Source: Dichetophora obliterata
Lineage: Eukaryota; Arthropoda; Insecta; Diptera; Sciomyzidae
NCBI GenBank assembly: GCA_963920525.1
Contig: OY986437.1
Coordinates: 55,139,330-55,203,329, forward strand
DNA: 64,000 nt
Direction of reading: 5' to 3'
Part shown: one piece after another, positions 44,593 through 56,743 of the stretch
Numbering within the stretch: the first letter of the stretch is position 1
Layout of the letters: each line of letters starts with the position of its first letter
The notes under the pieces: generated by a model
What the model was told of the DNA's origin: nothing
The model's database searches: none
The model's input: only the letters and a program-made list of their open reading frames with translations
Position numbers and translations under genes: made by a program

Positions 44593-45197
44593 CAGCTCCG
44601 TAGAAAAAACGCCTACCCGAACTTTGCTGTCAAGTTTTGAGCCGTCAGTTAAAATATGCGCGCAAACCTGGTTTAGCGGCGGTAACCCGTCCCATTCTAA
44701 TCTGGTTGGGATTACTGTGTGAAAGCCATTATCGAATGAAGGAGTGGCAATAGTGCAAGGTCGATAACAGAGGAGTGACCTGTGCAAGTGTAAGTCCACT
44801 GCGAGGTAGCTCTAAGGCGGATGGCGGTTTCCTGTGCCATCCTTTTCCCCCATAATATCGTATGGGTATTAAGGAAATAACTTCATTTAGAGCGCCTCAG
44901 ATGAAGCGGACCTAAGCGTTCCGCTGATACATATAGCCGAAGTTCTTTGTAATTTCCGTAGCAATTTGCAATCAGACTGTGTTTTTTTAGTGCTGTCCAC
45001 TACACACAGACACCATATAGAAAGATTGGCCCCACGTTAATTGTATAAATCCAACGTTCAATATTCGGAGTAAGTCCCCACGTTTTACAAAGCAACATTG
45101 GCTTTCCTAATTTAATCAAGATTATTCGGTTTCCAGCTAAATTTTCTATACATAACAACTCTCAAGTATTTTTTCTCTTCCACAAATTAAACTGCGT

Positions 45198-45871
45198 GAA
45201 GATAAATTCGTCAATCCGACGCTAACTTAGCAAAGACTCAAACCAAAATTTTTGATCCGCAAAAAGTTAAATTCGTACTTTTTGCCAAGTACGAATTTAA
45301 CTTTTGGGAGGAAATTTCCTCCAAAAATTAAATTCGTACTTGGCAAAAAGTACGAGTTTAACTTTTGGGAGGAAATTTCCTCCAAAAATTAAATTCGTAC
45401 TTGGCAAAAAGTACGAATTTAACTTTTTGCGGATCAAAAATTTTGGTTTAACTTTTGGGAGGAAATTTCCTCCAAAAATTAAATTCGTACTTTGTTCGTA
45501 CTTAATTCGTTACAAAGGTGATTTAATCACCTTTAATTTGATATACTTAGCAAAAATGTGTAACGCACAGATTTTGAGAATTTATGTTTTGAAAATTAGT
45601 TTTATTAGTGCGGCAATTCCACTACTTTAAAAAAAAATTTTATGGCAAAAGTCTTAATTGTGCACTCAAAATTGTGCCAAAAGCTTAATTTGAATCAAAA
45701 GTTTAACTCGTACTTTGCAAATAAAACGAATTTAATTTTCTCCCAAAAGTTAAATTCATACTTTGTAAAAAGAGCGAATATAGTTTCCTCCCAAAAGTTA
45801 AATTCGTACTTTGCAAAAAATTTTGGTTTGAGTCTTTGCTAAGTTATCGTCGGATTGATGAATTTATCTTC
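45198..45871. mobile_element. Fold-back MITE with internal palindromic tandem units
   Basis: Inverted ends of about 50 bp (GAAGATAAATTCGTCAATCC and, at the other end in complement, GAAGATAAATTCATCAATCC, continuing through TAACTTAGCAAAGACTCAAA). The left half contains repeats of about 61 bp, each with the palindrome GGAGGAAATTTCCTCC flanked by TTCGTACTT/AAGTACGAA, at 45305, 45366 and 45455. It breaks the LINE pseudogene. No clear TSD. Confidence 0.8.
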
Positions 45872-46903
45872 ATGCTCTTCACGAACTATAGCTGAGTGCC
45901 ATCAAGACGTGGAGGAATTGTGTGCGGAATTTTATATTTTTGTCGTAAAAAGGGCAAGTTGAGTTTTTTAGGGGATTTACCCCCAGCCCACAGCTTTTGT
46001 ACTTAATATAAAGATCGGAGAGCGCTGATCCAAGCAGTTCTGAGAGAGTGTCAGGAAATTTACCCTGTAATAAGCAATAGCTACAAGCCCTGTAGCAATA
46101 GCTACGTCATCCGCATAGGCAATCATCTTGCAGCACACCTTTTCTATTTTCCTCAGTAGTTCATTGACTACTAAATTCTATAAAAAAGGTGATAGAACAC
46201 CCCCCCTGACGAGTGCTCCTACTCATAAATATCTTGACCTTTGAGTCACCTAGAGATACACTGAGGACTTTGCTGAGGTCAGCAGGTTGTTTATCAGCGC
46301 ACAGAGTGACTCAGCCACCCGAAGATTCATGAGTGCGGTAATGATGATATCTAAAAAAGCTTGCATTGTGTATTCTTTGTGAAGAAAGGTATTTTCTTTA
46401 AAGCCTAATAGGGATTGCGGTGCCGTTTCTACAGCCCAAGCTTTCCTGTAAGCATGTTGTGAAGCTGTAAGCAAATAGTTTTGAGTCGATGTTACAACGA
46501 ATATGAGCGTCATTCAGACTTTTGAGTGTTTTCAGCTAAAAAGATAATAGACTAATGGGTCTTCAGTCCTTTGGACTCGTTTTCGATATCCTACCCGTCT
46601 TAGAGATAAATGCTACCTTTACCTTCCTCCATTTCGATGGTATGTATGCCACTACACGGCATCCTTTGAAAATGATAAAAAGCCAAGGAAGGATAATGGA
46701 CGCCGTGTGCTATAAAGCGGCCAAACCTTTACCATCAGGCCCAGCAGACTTATATCGTTTAAAATTACACAGAGCCCATTTTATCCTGCTCTCGGATATA
46801 ATTTTTTAAGGATTACTCATCGCCTATGAGTGAGTGGGGTCAACAGAGCAATCCGGGAATTGGGTACTCAGAAGAAGATTTCGGGTCTCCTTGCTAGAGA
46901 ACT

Positions 46904-47583
46904 ATGCCGATCATAACATACTCTAAGGTCGTGCACTGCAAACTTGACTCTCGGTCCCTACATAAGATCCTGGTAGCTTTTAATAATGCAGCTCACTATG
47001 TATACGGTCTTAGCAAGTTTGATCATATCTCTGTCTATTGTAAAAAATTATTTGGTCGTGACTTGCCTAGTTACCTTGCAGCTAGAAATTGCATTTTCCT
47101 ACACCGAATTATCTATACACATAGTCCTGCATATCTTTTTGATAAGTTGAAATTTTGCAGGTCAAGTAGAAATATGAACCTCATTATCCCTAGATACAAT
47201 TTCCTTAACTCCAGTAGATTGTTTCTCGTCAGTGTCATTTTGTCGAGGAATTCATTACCTAAAAGTATTAAAAGCGTTCTAAAAAAAGCATTTAACTAAA
47301 TTTAACATTTTAATTTAATTTGAATGCATTGTTAACTTTAAGCATTTAATTTTCAAACACTTCTCTTAACTTCAAATTTCTCTCCTTACTCTTTCTTGTT
47401 CTTCTCTTACTCTCTAATTACTTTTTAAGGAATAATTATTCATTGTTTAAATTTAAGTCTTTTACAATAATTAATAATAAGTAACATTAATTTGCATTTC
47501 GTGTCTTAAATGTTAATTCGGCATGCAAAAGAACTATTCTTATATGTCAACAAGTTTTTAAAATAAAATAAAATAAATAAATA
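46904..47583 (+). pseudogene. LINE reverse transcriptase C-terminal fragment and 3' tail
   Basis: A 131-codon open frame to 47299 reads KILVAFNNAAHYVYGLSKFD, KKLFGRDLPSYLAARNCIFL and NSLPKSIKSVLKKAF, the region after the RT domain in CR1/Jockey-like LINEs lacking RNase H. It matches the fragment at 34640-35296 in order of motifs. About 260 bp of 3' untranslated sequence end in an AATAAAATAAATAAATAAT tail at 47560-47583. It is 5'-truncated and lies opposite in direction to the surrounding decayed LINE, so it probably inserted into it. Confidence 0.78.
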
Positions 47584-48804
47584 ATATCCAAGTATCTGAT
47601 TTCTTCATGTAGCTTAAACAGCAAGGATTAGAAGCGAGGATCTTACGGAGTCTTGATGTTTCGGAAAATTACTCTGTATTACCACAGAGAAGCACTCCGG
47701 ATGCTTTTCGCCTCATTAGCTGGTTTCTCCTTCTCCGTCCTCTGTGGTTTGACCGGATCCAGACGATGCCGTCTTACCCCTAATGACCCATTCACGGCTC
47801 TAAAGCTGCTTGTCTTGTCCGATAGCACAGACTTTGCAGCGGGCTCCTTCTATCAATGCGCGAGGAGCCTAGTCGCTGTGCGCAATTCCCTAGCGTGACT
47901 AGACGAGCCCTTCTGGGCAAAAAAAGAGACTTTGGATTCTCGGATTCTGAGTCGCAGCAGAAACTTCACCACTACACTCCGGTTTCTGAGGAGGTCCCGA
48001 CTTCTTGTTTTTTGTGTTTCTTGTTTGTTTTTTTGGTACATAATAGGAACCACGTGTAGCGGAGAAGTGGATGTCCATCTGTGCAGAGATCTGCTTATCT
48101 GACAGATAAGGCTAGATACATCCAGAGGTAGCCAGGCATCCGGATGGCTCCGTGAGTGACTGAACTAGTTTATTAAATGGGCCTCCAGCCTGGTTAATCC
48201 TCGGCACGGGTTGCATGACACATTGATTCAGAACATTACCTCAAGCCGATACACAGTGTGGGATTTGATCAATCTAAGAGGACGAAAGTAAAAAAAACCA
48301 TTTGCAAAAAATCCTTTTTTTTTTGGTTTTGTCCAAAAAAACAAGGACACACATGAAGCCATGTCAAAAGTTTAAAAACGATTGCTTTTACCGATATATT
48401 TAAAACGGTTTTTAAAATGATTTTAAGCACCAAAATAGCAGTTTTTTGTATTAATTGCGCTGATTAAACTTGTTAACTTTTAAACTTCTTTTGTAATTTT
48501 TTTTTTTGAAAAATCAAAGAACCAAGGCATGCGCCTTATACAAACAAGTTTTGGTATTTGAACGGATAGATTATTTAGAGGACTTGGTAAAAACCATACG
48601 TGAATTATTGATTAGGAGAAACAAACGTGAAATACAATATTAGTTGCTTTTAACCGAGGCTAGTGTTATGCCTTAATCTCGGCAAGAATTTCCATCCCTT
48701 AGTTGTTCCTGTCCTTTGATTCCAGTTGTGGAATTAAGTTGTGGATTTATAGTTTTCCTTAATACTTAAATGTGGGAAAGAACAAAGAAAGTGAAAAGAA
48801 CCAT
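47584..48804. other. Possible 5' part of the minus-strand LINE; otherwise no gene
   Basis: 47640-48250 is richer in G+C than the surroundings and on the minus strand gives broken frames with basic segments (for example LGVRRHRLDPVKPQ), which could be an ORF1/gag or leader of the LINE at 43323-46830. I cannot confirm this. The rest is AT-rich with no feature. Confidence 0.3.
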
Positions 48805-48880
48805 GCCCGAACCCGGATTCGAACCAGGGACCTCTGGGTTGATAGTCAAGCACACTCTCCACTAGACAACAAAGGCCGAC
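48805..48880 (-). repeat. tRNA-derived sequence (SINE head type B)
   Basis: On the minus strand: TTGTCTAGTGGAGAGTGTGC (A-box region) and B box GGTTCGAATCC with a paired T arm (CCTGG with CCGGG). The acceptor strands pair only partly and no proper anticodon stem forms. Related to 3580-3652. Confidence 0.6.
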
Positions 48881-49390
48881 AATGGAAAACCTTTGAGAAA
48901 ATATGAATATTAATTTACAATAAAATTAGTTGCTTCATAAATCTGGGTTGTATTTAAATTGACGGTGGAGAGTAAAGCATAAATAAAAAAGATAAATTTA
49001 GCTAACACTTTGATGGATTGCCAAAAATTTGGTTCACATATGTTTGGATACAAATTGAATTTGTTGTTAAGTTTCAATCTCATAGATAGTTCATAGAATT
49101 ATTCAGCTGCTAGTTTTTGTAAGTTTCTAAAATATTTGCATTTTAGGAATAGGCCTTAATACTCAAGAATTTTTGTATTTTTACAGCTTTTATGATAAAA
49201 ATTAAATATTTTTTAAAGGTATTAAATGTAATAACAGGGAAGAAAGTTACAACATTTTTTGTTGTTCTAATACAATTTAGTGTTTTGAAGACAAAATTCA
49301 AAATGTGAATTTTTCTCCATAGGCAATCAGCTGGAACCCGGTGCGTTACTGCTACGCATCCCTGTCCAACACCCATTTTAGTGGTGGTCA

Positions 49391-49500
49391 AAGCTTAACA
49401 AGTAGAGTGCGTGGCCCGTAACTAAGGAACCGTTGCAGCCCGGGTTCGATTCTCAACTAAGACAGAATGTTTTTCAATTAAATGAATATTTCTGTTCGAT
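49391..49500 (+). repeat. Diverged SINE copy (head type A plus body)
   Basis: GTAGAGTGCGTGGCCCGTAA, B box GGTTCGATTCTC, then GACAGAATGTTTTTCAATTA, the same head-to-body junction as the complete SINE at 22364-22586. The 3' part fades out and no (TTA)n tail is seen. Confidence 0.65.
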
Positions 49501-50006
49501 ATCGTAAATTTGGGTTGTATGGGAGGTGATACGCCTCCTCCATAGCGTCCTTATTTGGGCTAATACGAAACCTTTAAGCCCAAAATCGTGAAAACCAAAC
49601 GATCCGTTCTCGAGTTATGAGTGCACACACGGACTGCAGTCCCTTTTGTAGATTCAATGAAATACCCTGTAACCAAGAGTGTGTTTGAGATAGACCCCAA
49701 CCCAGGAACAATTTTTTTTTACGAATTAACCAAGGAATTATATCACAAATATTTAGAATTTTGTCCTGCTAGATTGGTCAAATCGCACACTGTGCGATGA
49801 GTAGGACCCGTCCCAGGCAGCACTATGCCTATGGAGAGTCGGAACACTGTGACTTGCGTCCTTCCCTTTGCTAACCACCGGTCTACAGAGTAGCTTGACA
49901 ACCCCTTAACTAAGGATCCTGAAGTAGCTATTTCCAGCGCCACCTACTAGGAGGGTTAGGCGGAGGATTTTTGCCAACTCCGCCAGTTTGTTATATACAA
50001 CAATTG
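49501..50006. other. No gene seen
   Basis: No supported ORF or repeats. Confidence 0.45.
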
Positions 50007-50307
50007 GTCTCAACTAGGGATGGCAATTTTTGGAGTTTTTTCGATCCCGGGATCTGAAAATATCGTCCCGAAATTCGAGAAGTTTTTATTTCGCTATTTT
50101 TTTGCCAAAAAGTGAAACACATTCACTTCTATTCTTTTATAATACATACGCTGTATTAAATTGATATAACAAAGAAGCACAATTTGTACCAATTCAACAA
50201 AAAAAAAAAAAAAAAACCAAACATAAAATTTGACCAATCATATATCTTCAGTAATTTATAACATAGTTTTTGTAATACATGCACAAATAAATATTTTCGG
50301 TTTAATC

Positions 50308-50681
50308 TTAGTATGCTGTAGAAGCGAAAAAAATCTTCCGTAAGAAATGCATTGCGTTTTTGACAACGAAAAGGTAGTGAATTTTTTTTGTTGGTTAGTA
50401 CGCTGTTGAACCGAAAAAATTGTTCAATGCAGCCAAGTTCACAACCATGATTGGAGAGTTAAAATGTCAAAATTTCGATGCCGTATATTGAATTGGCGTG
50501 GCCGTTTATATGGCCGTACATTGAATTGGCGTGGAAATTTGACATTCAACAATAACGTTCAACTAACACATTCAACAAACACTTTATAGTAAGTATGTGT
50601 TAGTGTTAAGTCTACACCAAAACTTTTGCGTGTAGAATTTAATGCCTAAAAATTTTTGTTCCTACAGCATACTAAGCTTTA
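50308..50681. mobile_element. MITE nested in the hAT element
   Basis: CTTAGTATGCTGTAGAAGCG at the left end faces CCTACAGCATACTAAG at the right end. A partial third copy of the end, TTAGTACGCTGTTGAACCG, lies inside at about 50394, pointing to internal duplication. No ORF. Confidence 0.72.
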
Positions 50682-51409
50682 GCAGTAACTGCTTGCATAA
50701 AATTATTTTAAATCAGTATTTAAACAGCAATTGTTTTAAAATTAAATTTTTTATATTGATTATTGTTCAATTATTCTTCAATAAATCAATTCCGCGTATA
50801 ATACAGATTCTACAGCGCTTAAAACCTGGTGCGCCAGAGTAAATTTAACTAAGAAGAGTAACTTTAAGCGCGATTTTTCTTGAAACATACTTTTTCAAAA
50901 CTGGCTACATTATTGAAAACAAACTAATCGACCAATGAAAATTTATTTTAATCTGTTCCTATTATAATTCTACACATCTTTAACCAAAATGAGCGTCTTT
51001 GGAAAATTTTTCTTGGTTTTACACGCAACAATGTGGTCAGATATAATGTCAATTTTTTCCACTTTTTTTCCACGCTTCGTAATTTGCTTAATTTTTCATT
51101 TTGGTAAAAGATGTGCATTCAAGAGTCTTTCTTCGAAAAACATTTCATTTTCAGGCGATCAGTGTGATGATGTAAAATTAACATGCAAATTAAATTTTTT
51201 GTGTTTACAATAAAATTTTTTAGAAAACATCTTCTAAAATATGCCTTAATTTTAACCACTTTGACCTAAAACCTCCCTTTAATTATTTGCTATAGCACAT
51301 TCTAATTAAAATAAAAAAGTCAATACATTTAAGTAAAAAGTAAATACAATACTCTTTCTATTTATAGCTTAGTAAAAATATTCCTTCTTTTGATCAAAAT
51401 ACGATCTTT

Positions 51410-51535
51410 AAGAAATTAAAGCATTAATGTTTTCATCCCCAAACTTAGACCTTAATTTATTGCATATAAGAACTGCAGAGAAGAAGCACCGCTCCGCCTC
51501 AATGCTTGTTAGTTCGATCGTTGATCGTTGAAGGG
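51410..51535 (-). pseudogene. hAT transposase C-terminal dimerisation segment
   Basis: On the minus strand the reading STIELTSIEAERCFFSAV followed by NKLRSKFGDENINALI is the conserved hAT C-terminal dimerisation motif (usual form SxxAERxFS..., NKLRxxLxxENI). It ends at a stop near 51412. The catalytic region is absent, so only this remnant shows that the element derives from an autonomous hAT. Confidence 0.8.
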
Positions 51536-51685
51536 GGGGATATATGTGATGGTAGTTTGAAAAATTTTAGATTTAATTAGATTTTAGAAAAATTAGATAT
51601 TAAAAAAATTGTTTTCAACAATCCCGGGATATTCGGGTCTTAAAAAAGATCGGGATCCCGAGATATTGCCATCCCTAGTCTCAAC

Positions 51686-53902
51686 ACACTTGTCTAACGA
51701 AAAAATTAGAGAAATGTTCCCATACCCACAACAAAAGATATAAGTAAAAATCTAGTGCGGTTATTTTGAGACGGGGCTTACATTTTTGTGTTTAAAACAT
51801 TTTTTTTTAAATAAATTAACTTCATTTTATATGCGATCTTGTTTTGCACGATATGACGATTGTTTATATATTTAGAGCAACAAAATACGAAGGAATCTTA
51901 ATTGACGCTTGTGAACGTAGAACCGACGATTGTTGAAAAAAAAGCAAAGAATGAAAAGAAGTTCTTTCACAAGATTTTAATTGTAAGCTATTTAGATTAT
52001 GTACTTTTTGAAGAAGGCTACAACAACAACAACAAACTCAGTATAGAGTCAATCACACAGCAGACTTGACAGACTGTTTAAGAAGAAGCTAAATTTCCAT
52101 CATCAGTAGTCTTGAGTGATTGAGCTGTGACCAACCCACTGTTTAGTTCTTATTTGATTTGACACTTCTTTGAATAAATTCCTTTGTTGAAACCGCACAT
52201 ATTCTTTTCTCATCGGCTATTTTTCTTTCAGTTATGTCGTGGATTTCAAATTAAAATTCAATTAAATTAAAAATGCTGTCGTAGAAAGCATTGGGGCTAT
52301 GAAGTAAGCGGGAGTGAAAATTTAGAATCGATTAATTGTGATAGAGCATTTGTGACAGTCACATTGAGACAATTTTTATTTTAGTACTAGCTGATATACC
52401 CGATGATACTCGAGAGTCATTTATATAAACATTTTAATATATACTTCTCGTTTAAATGTTTTTTTAAGTTCTGGAATAATGAAAAACATGTTGAATTTTA
52501 AGTTTAAGGTACCGTTAGAAAGGTAAATGTACGAACATTAATCCAAACAAGTTTTCGAAAATTTTGGTTGTTGGGGGTTCCATCTGTTGCGGTGAGCTAA
52601 TTGAATTCAAAGAAGTGGCACGAAAAACATATTTTAAAAATTAAGAATAATTTAAACATTTACTTAATCTTAAAGCTAGCAAAATGACCTTTTCTACAAT
52701 ATAAAAATTATGGTGGGACTCAATGGGTCCTTCAGATATGGATATTTAAACATCTAAACAAAAATTTATATTAAAATATATATTGAACTTTTTAAAAAAA
52801 AAAAAATTTAATGAAATATATTAAAAAAGGCGGAGAATTAAAAAAAGTAAAAGAAAAGTAATAACTTTGATTTTCTTATAATTTTTTTCCATTCTTCGTA
52901 AAATTCGTTGTACTAAAAATGATTGTACTAAAATATATATTAGCTACTTTTTTCTCATAGGAGACCAGGATCATATCATCGCGTTTGCAAGCAAAGCAAA
53001 AACAACAAATGATCTAGCAAGTGAACTTGACATTTAAATTGATCCAATTTTATGTTTTGAGGCCGCAACTGAAAAAGTAGACAACACTTAGCCGTTTTTG
53101 ACGGCCAAATGACGCTGCGACTGAAAAAACTGGCAGTACTGCATTATTTGACATTTTAAAAGTTTGGTTGCAATAGCATTTTCGTAAAAAATTTCGCAAC
53201 ACTTATCTGCCAGCTACATAAGAACATCAGATGTTCATCTCTAAGCAGAAAATAGCGTCATCTGTCTGTAACTTGAAAACATAGCAAAAATTGATATAAA
53301 GCATTATAGCAAAAATTGATATAAAAAGTTATTTTCACAAATGATCTGATCTCCCAAGAAAAAAACGCAGCTATTGAGCCAGCCAAACGTGTGAGCTTAA
53401 ATTTGAAGAAACTTGTGGTAGACATCATTCGGCTATTCACCGCAAGGTGTATAGTTACCCACATACCCACAGCACTTACAAACGCGGCGCCATCTATCTG
53501 TGAATTTAAAGCACAGATCAAAACCAATGAAATAATTGTGCAAAACAGATGCGCACATGTTTTATTCTATCGCTATATAGCTGAAACTGATTACATGAAA
53601 ATATTAACTCTTACAGCATTCTATTCACGGTAATCTTTTCGATGAAATGATGATATAAATACAACATTTAAAGAACTGAGTGACAACGGTGACACAATAG
53701 TGAGAAGAATTGGAGCCATTACAACAAAACAGTTTAAAAGGAGGGGGTGGGGAGGCAAAAAATTAAGTAGATTACTATAAGGAAGATTTTCTGTAAACCA
53801 AAATATTTGTAATTACTCTAGACATACAACTGCATTCTTAGAGATAAATGGGGACGTTCAATTATTTAGAGAATTTTAAAACAAAACTACGTTTTATAAA
53901 TA
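51686..53902. other. No gene seen
   Basis: AT-rich. A CTAGCTGATATACCCG phrase at 52387 resembles the head of some insect retroposons. TAGCAAAAATTGATATAAA is duplicated at about 53282-53325. No supported gene. Confidence 0.45.
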
Positions 53903-56743
53903 GTCTGGTATGAAAAAATAGATTTTAAGCCATAACTTTTGATTGGAAAGAGATATTGGGGTAATTTTTTCACATAAACTATTTTCGAGACTTGACTTTT
54001 TTGTAAAAAAATTAAAGACAACATTTTGGAAAAAATAAATTTCGCGAAAAAAATCAAAGGGGGTGGTAGGTTCTTTTGATAACAAAAACAGTAAAATAAT
54101 TTTTGCGCTTAACTGGAAGAATTTTTGCTAATAAATGCTATGTCATATGAAAGGTAGCCAGATGTGCAATTTTTAATTGATTTCGTTTTTACAACAACAA
54201 CAATTTTTGAGTCATTTTTTGAGTAAAAAGTCAATATTTTGGACCTTTTTTGACATAATCATAAAACATATATACACTAACTTAACGGTACAGTTCAACC
54301 TATTTTTGTAAAGTGATTTTATTGAACTTTTGAACAAAAAAAATTTGAATGAAATATATTAATGGACAGCGGAGATATTTGCATCGAAAGACCAAACTTT
54401 GATTTTCATGTCGTTTTTTTCTCGTTCTTAGGTAACGATGTTTTATGAAAAAGTCGTTGTACTGAAAATTTCTCCAATTTTGAAGATATGTGAGTGTTTT
54501 TGACGTCAAAATAACAAAAAAATTTTAAAATTGAATACACAAAAATCTCCGATTGTAAAAAGTTTTATAATAACAAATTTACCTCTAGTTGAAAAATTTC
54601 AGAAGGGGCGTGGCAAAAACTAAGTATGTAACATTTTAAGTTGGAATAAACTTAATATGTGTACCTAGTTTGAGAGAAATCCGTTGAGCCGTTTAGATTT
54701 GTATAAAGGCCAAACAAACAAACAAACAAACAGAAAATGAGTTTTATTACTATAGATAGTCAGTTGTATGAAAAAAATAGAATTTTAGCCATAACTTTTG
54801 ATTGGAAAGAGATATTGGGGTAATTTTTTCACATAAATTATTTTTGAGACTTGAATGTTTTTATATACACCAAAATGTTTATAATTACTCTAGACACACA
54901 ACTTCATTCTCTATATAGAGAATTTTAAAACAAAACTCATAAAACATATATACACTGACTTAACGGTACAGTTCAACCTATTTTTGTGAAGTGATTTTAT
55001 TGAACTTTTGAACAAAAAAAATTTGAATGAAATATATAAATGGACAGCGGAGACATTTGCATCGAAAACCAAACTTTGATTTTCATGTCGTTTTTTCTCA
55101 TTCTTAGGCAACGATGTTTTATGAAAAAGTCGTTGTACTGAAAATTTCTACAATTTTGAAGATATGTGAATGTTGTTGATGTCAAAATAACAGAAATTTT
55201 TTAAAATTAAATACACAAAAATCTCCGATACTAAAAGGTTTTATAATAACAAAATTACCATTAGTTGAATAATTTCAGAGGGGGCGTGGCAAAAACTAAG
55301 TATGTAACATTTTAAGTTGGGATGCACTTAAGATGTATACCTAGTGTGAGAAAAATCCGTTGAGCCGTTTAGATTTGTATAAAGGTCAAACAAACAAACA
55401 AACAAACAGAAAATGAGTTTTATTACTATAGATAGTCAATTGTATGCAAAAATACATTTTTAGCCATAACTTTTGATTGGAAAGAGATATTGGGGTAATT
55501 TTTTCACATAAACTATTTTTGAGACTTGACTTTTTTGTAAAAAAAATTAAAAACAACATTTTGGAAAAAATAAATTTCGCGAAAAAAATCAAGGGGGATA
55601 GGTTGTGTTTTTGTTTTGATGACAAAAACAGTGAAATAATTTTGCGCTTAGCTGGAAGAATTTTTGCAAATAAATGCTATGTCATATAAATGGTAGTGTG
55701 ATGTGCAATTTTTAATTGATTTCATTTTTACAACAAAAACAATTTTTGAGTCATTTTTTGAGTAAAAAGTCAATATTTTGTACTTTTTCTAAATTTTATT
55801 ATTGCATATTTTATTCACACTATCTTTTGCACACATTTCTGCATTTACAGTTTTTTATATTTTTTTTTTATTTAGAAGTGATCAAAAACAGTTATTGCTC
55901 GCCGTACTAGAAATGCTCTGAAAAAATTTGTTTTTTGCTCTCCTGAAAAGTTACTGAAAGACTATAACTGTTTTTGTTGGCGCAGCGACAATGTGTACCT
56001 AGCTTAGCAAAAAATACTAAAAATTCCATTTTTAATTAAAAATTATAGTATTTTGTACTTAAAAATTGTGTGGTCAGTTTTTGAAAATGTCGTTTTAAAT
56101 AGTAAACATAGATTCTCCAACATCAAATTTTGAGAATGCATTAAGAATGAATGCGTCAATACGATAATATTTTCAAAGTGCCAAAAAAATAGTGATGCTG
56201 ACTATGAAAAATGTGAATAAAATTTTTAGTGGTCAAAAAATTTAAAATATTTTACGAAAGTGTTGGCAAAAAAGGACAGCACAATAAAGACCAATTCAAG
56301 ATCTTTAAAATATGTCGCTAACATTTTTTTGTAGGACTAACGGTTTAGAAGATATTGTTTTTTGAGTACATAATTTTTCACTTTGTGCAACTGCAAACAA
56401 AAAAAAAACATATGCAAATATTTTTATTTCTTAAAGTTCTATCGACGTGAAAAATTTGAAAAAAAAAAATCGAAATAGTCAAAATTAGTTTTTGGACAAA
56501 AGCGTCCGATTTGATATGGAATCACCGATATGTGAGTGTTTTTATACACAAAAAACCGTTACCGTTATTTGAAAAACTTCGCAGGGGGAGTGGCAAAACT
56601 AAGTATGTAACATTTAAGTCTAGGATTGACTTAATATAAATACGAAGTTTGAGCGAAAGCCGTTCAGCCGTTTAGATTTGTATAAAGGCCAAACAAACAA
56701 ACAAACAAATAAACAAATAGAAAATGGGTTTTATTACTATTGA
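53903..56743 (+). repeat. Head-to-tail array of three (ACAA)n-tailed units
   Basis: Three units start with TTTTAGCCATAACTTTTGAT-type sequence and end with CCGTTTAGATTTGTATAAAG, a (CAAA)n run and TTTTATTACTATAGAT: 53903-54758, 54759-55435 and 55436-56743. The lengths differ because of internal deletions or additions. The tail resembles the 3' ends of insect LINE/SINE-like retroposons. No RT-coding frame is present, so these are non-autonomous or heavily deleted units. A degenerate relative lies at 35441-36300. Confidence 0.75.

Larger units (their letters stand above)
43323..46830 (-). pseudogene. Decayed LINE ORF2 with reverse transcriptase and RNase H
   Basis: Read on the minus strand from 46830 downward: YKSAGPDG, IPSKWRKVKVAFISK, then QHAYRKAWAVETA and KEYTMQAFLDI (46513-46250), TRQGGVLSPFL (about 46185) and the catalytic YADD in KMIAYADDVAIATG (about 46110). 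After a MITE insertion come TWGLTPNIERWIY and LYGVCVWWTALKK (45100-44990), an RNase H start ILTDGSKLDSKVRVGVF (44680-44610), a second MITE, FRLPDHCSVFQ (about 43940), and the C-terminal ARKNLFILIGVITGHFLIGSH then CRGC zinc-like motif (43500-43370). Many frameshifts and stops. RNase H plus WIYTINVGP/YGVCVWW suggests the I/LOA/R1 group. Confidence 0.8.
50015..51677 (-). mobile_element. hAT element derivative with 8-bp TSD and transposase remnant
   Basis: Ends TAGGGATGGCAAT and ATTGCCATCCCTA are perfect complements, and GTCTCAAC is duplicated on both sides (50007-50014, 51678-51685). Further subterminal inverted GATCCCGGGAT/ATCCCGGGAT blocks lie inside both ends. The minus strand holds the last piece of a hAT transposase near the right end; the rest is deleted. 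A smaller MITE is nested at 50308-50681. 1,663 bp in total. Confidence 0.9.

Noticed and set aside
46555..46809. Plus-strand 84-residue frame
   Set aside because: Antisense to the RT region of the decayed LINE, where the minus strand shows RT motifs.
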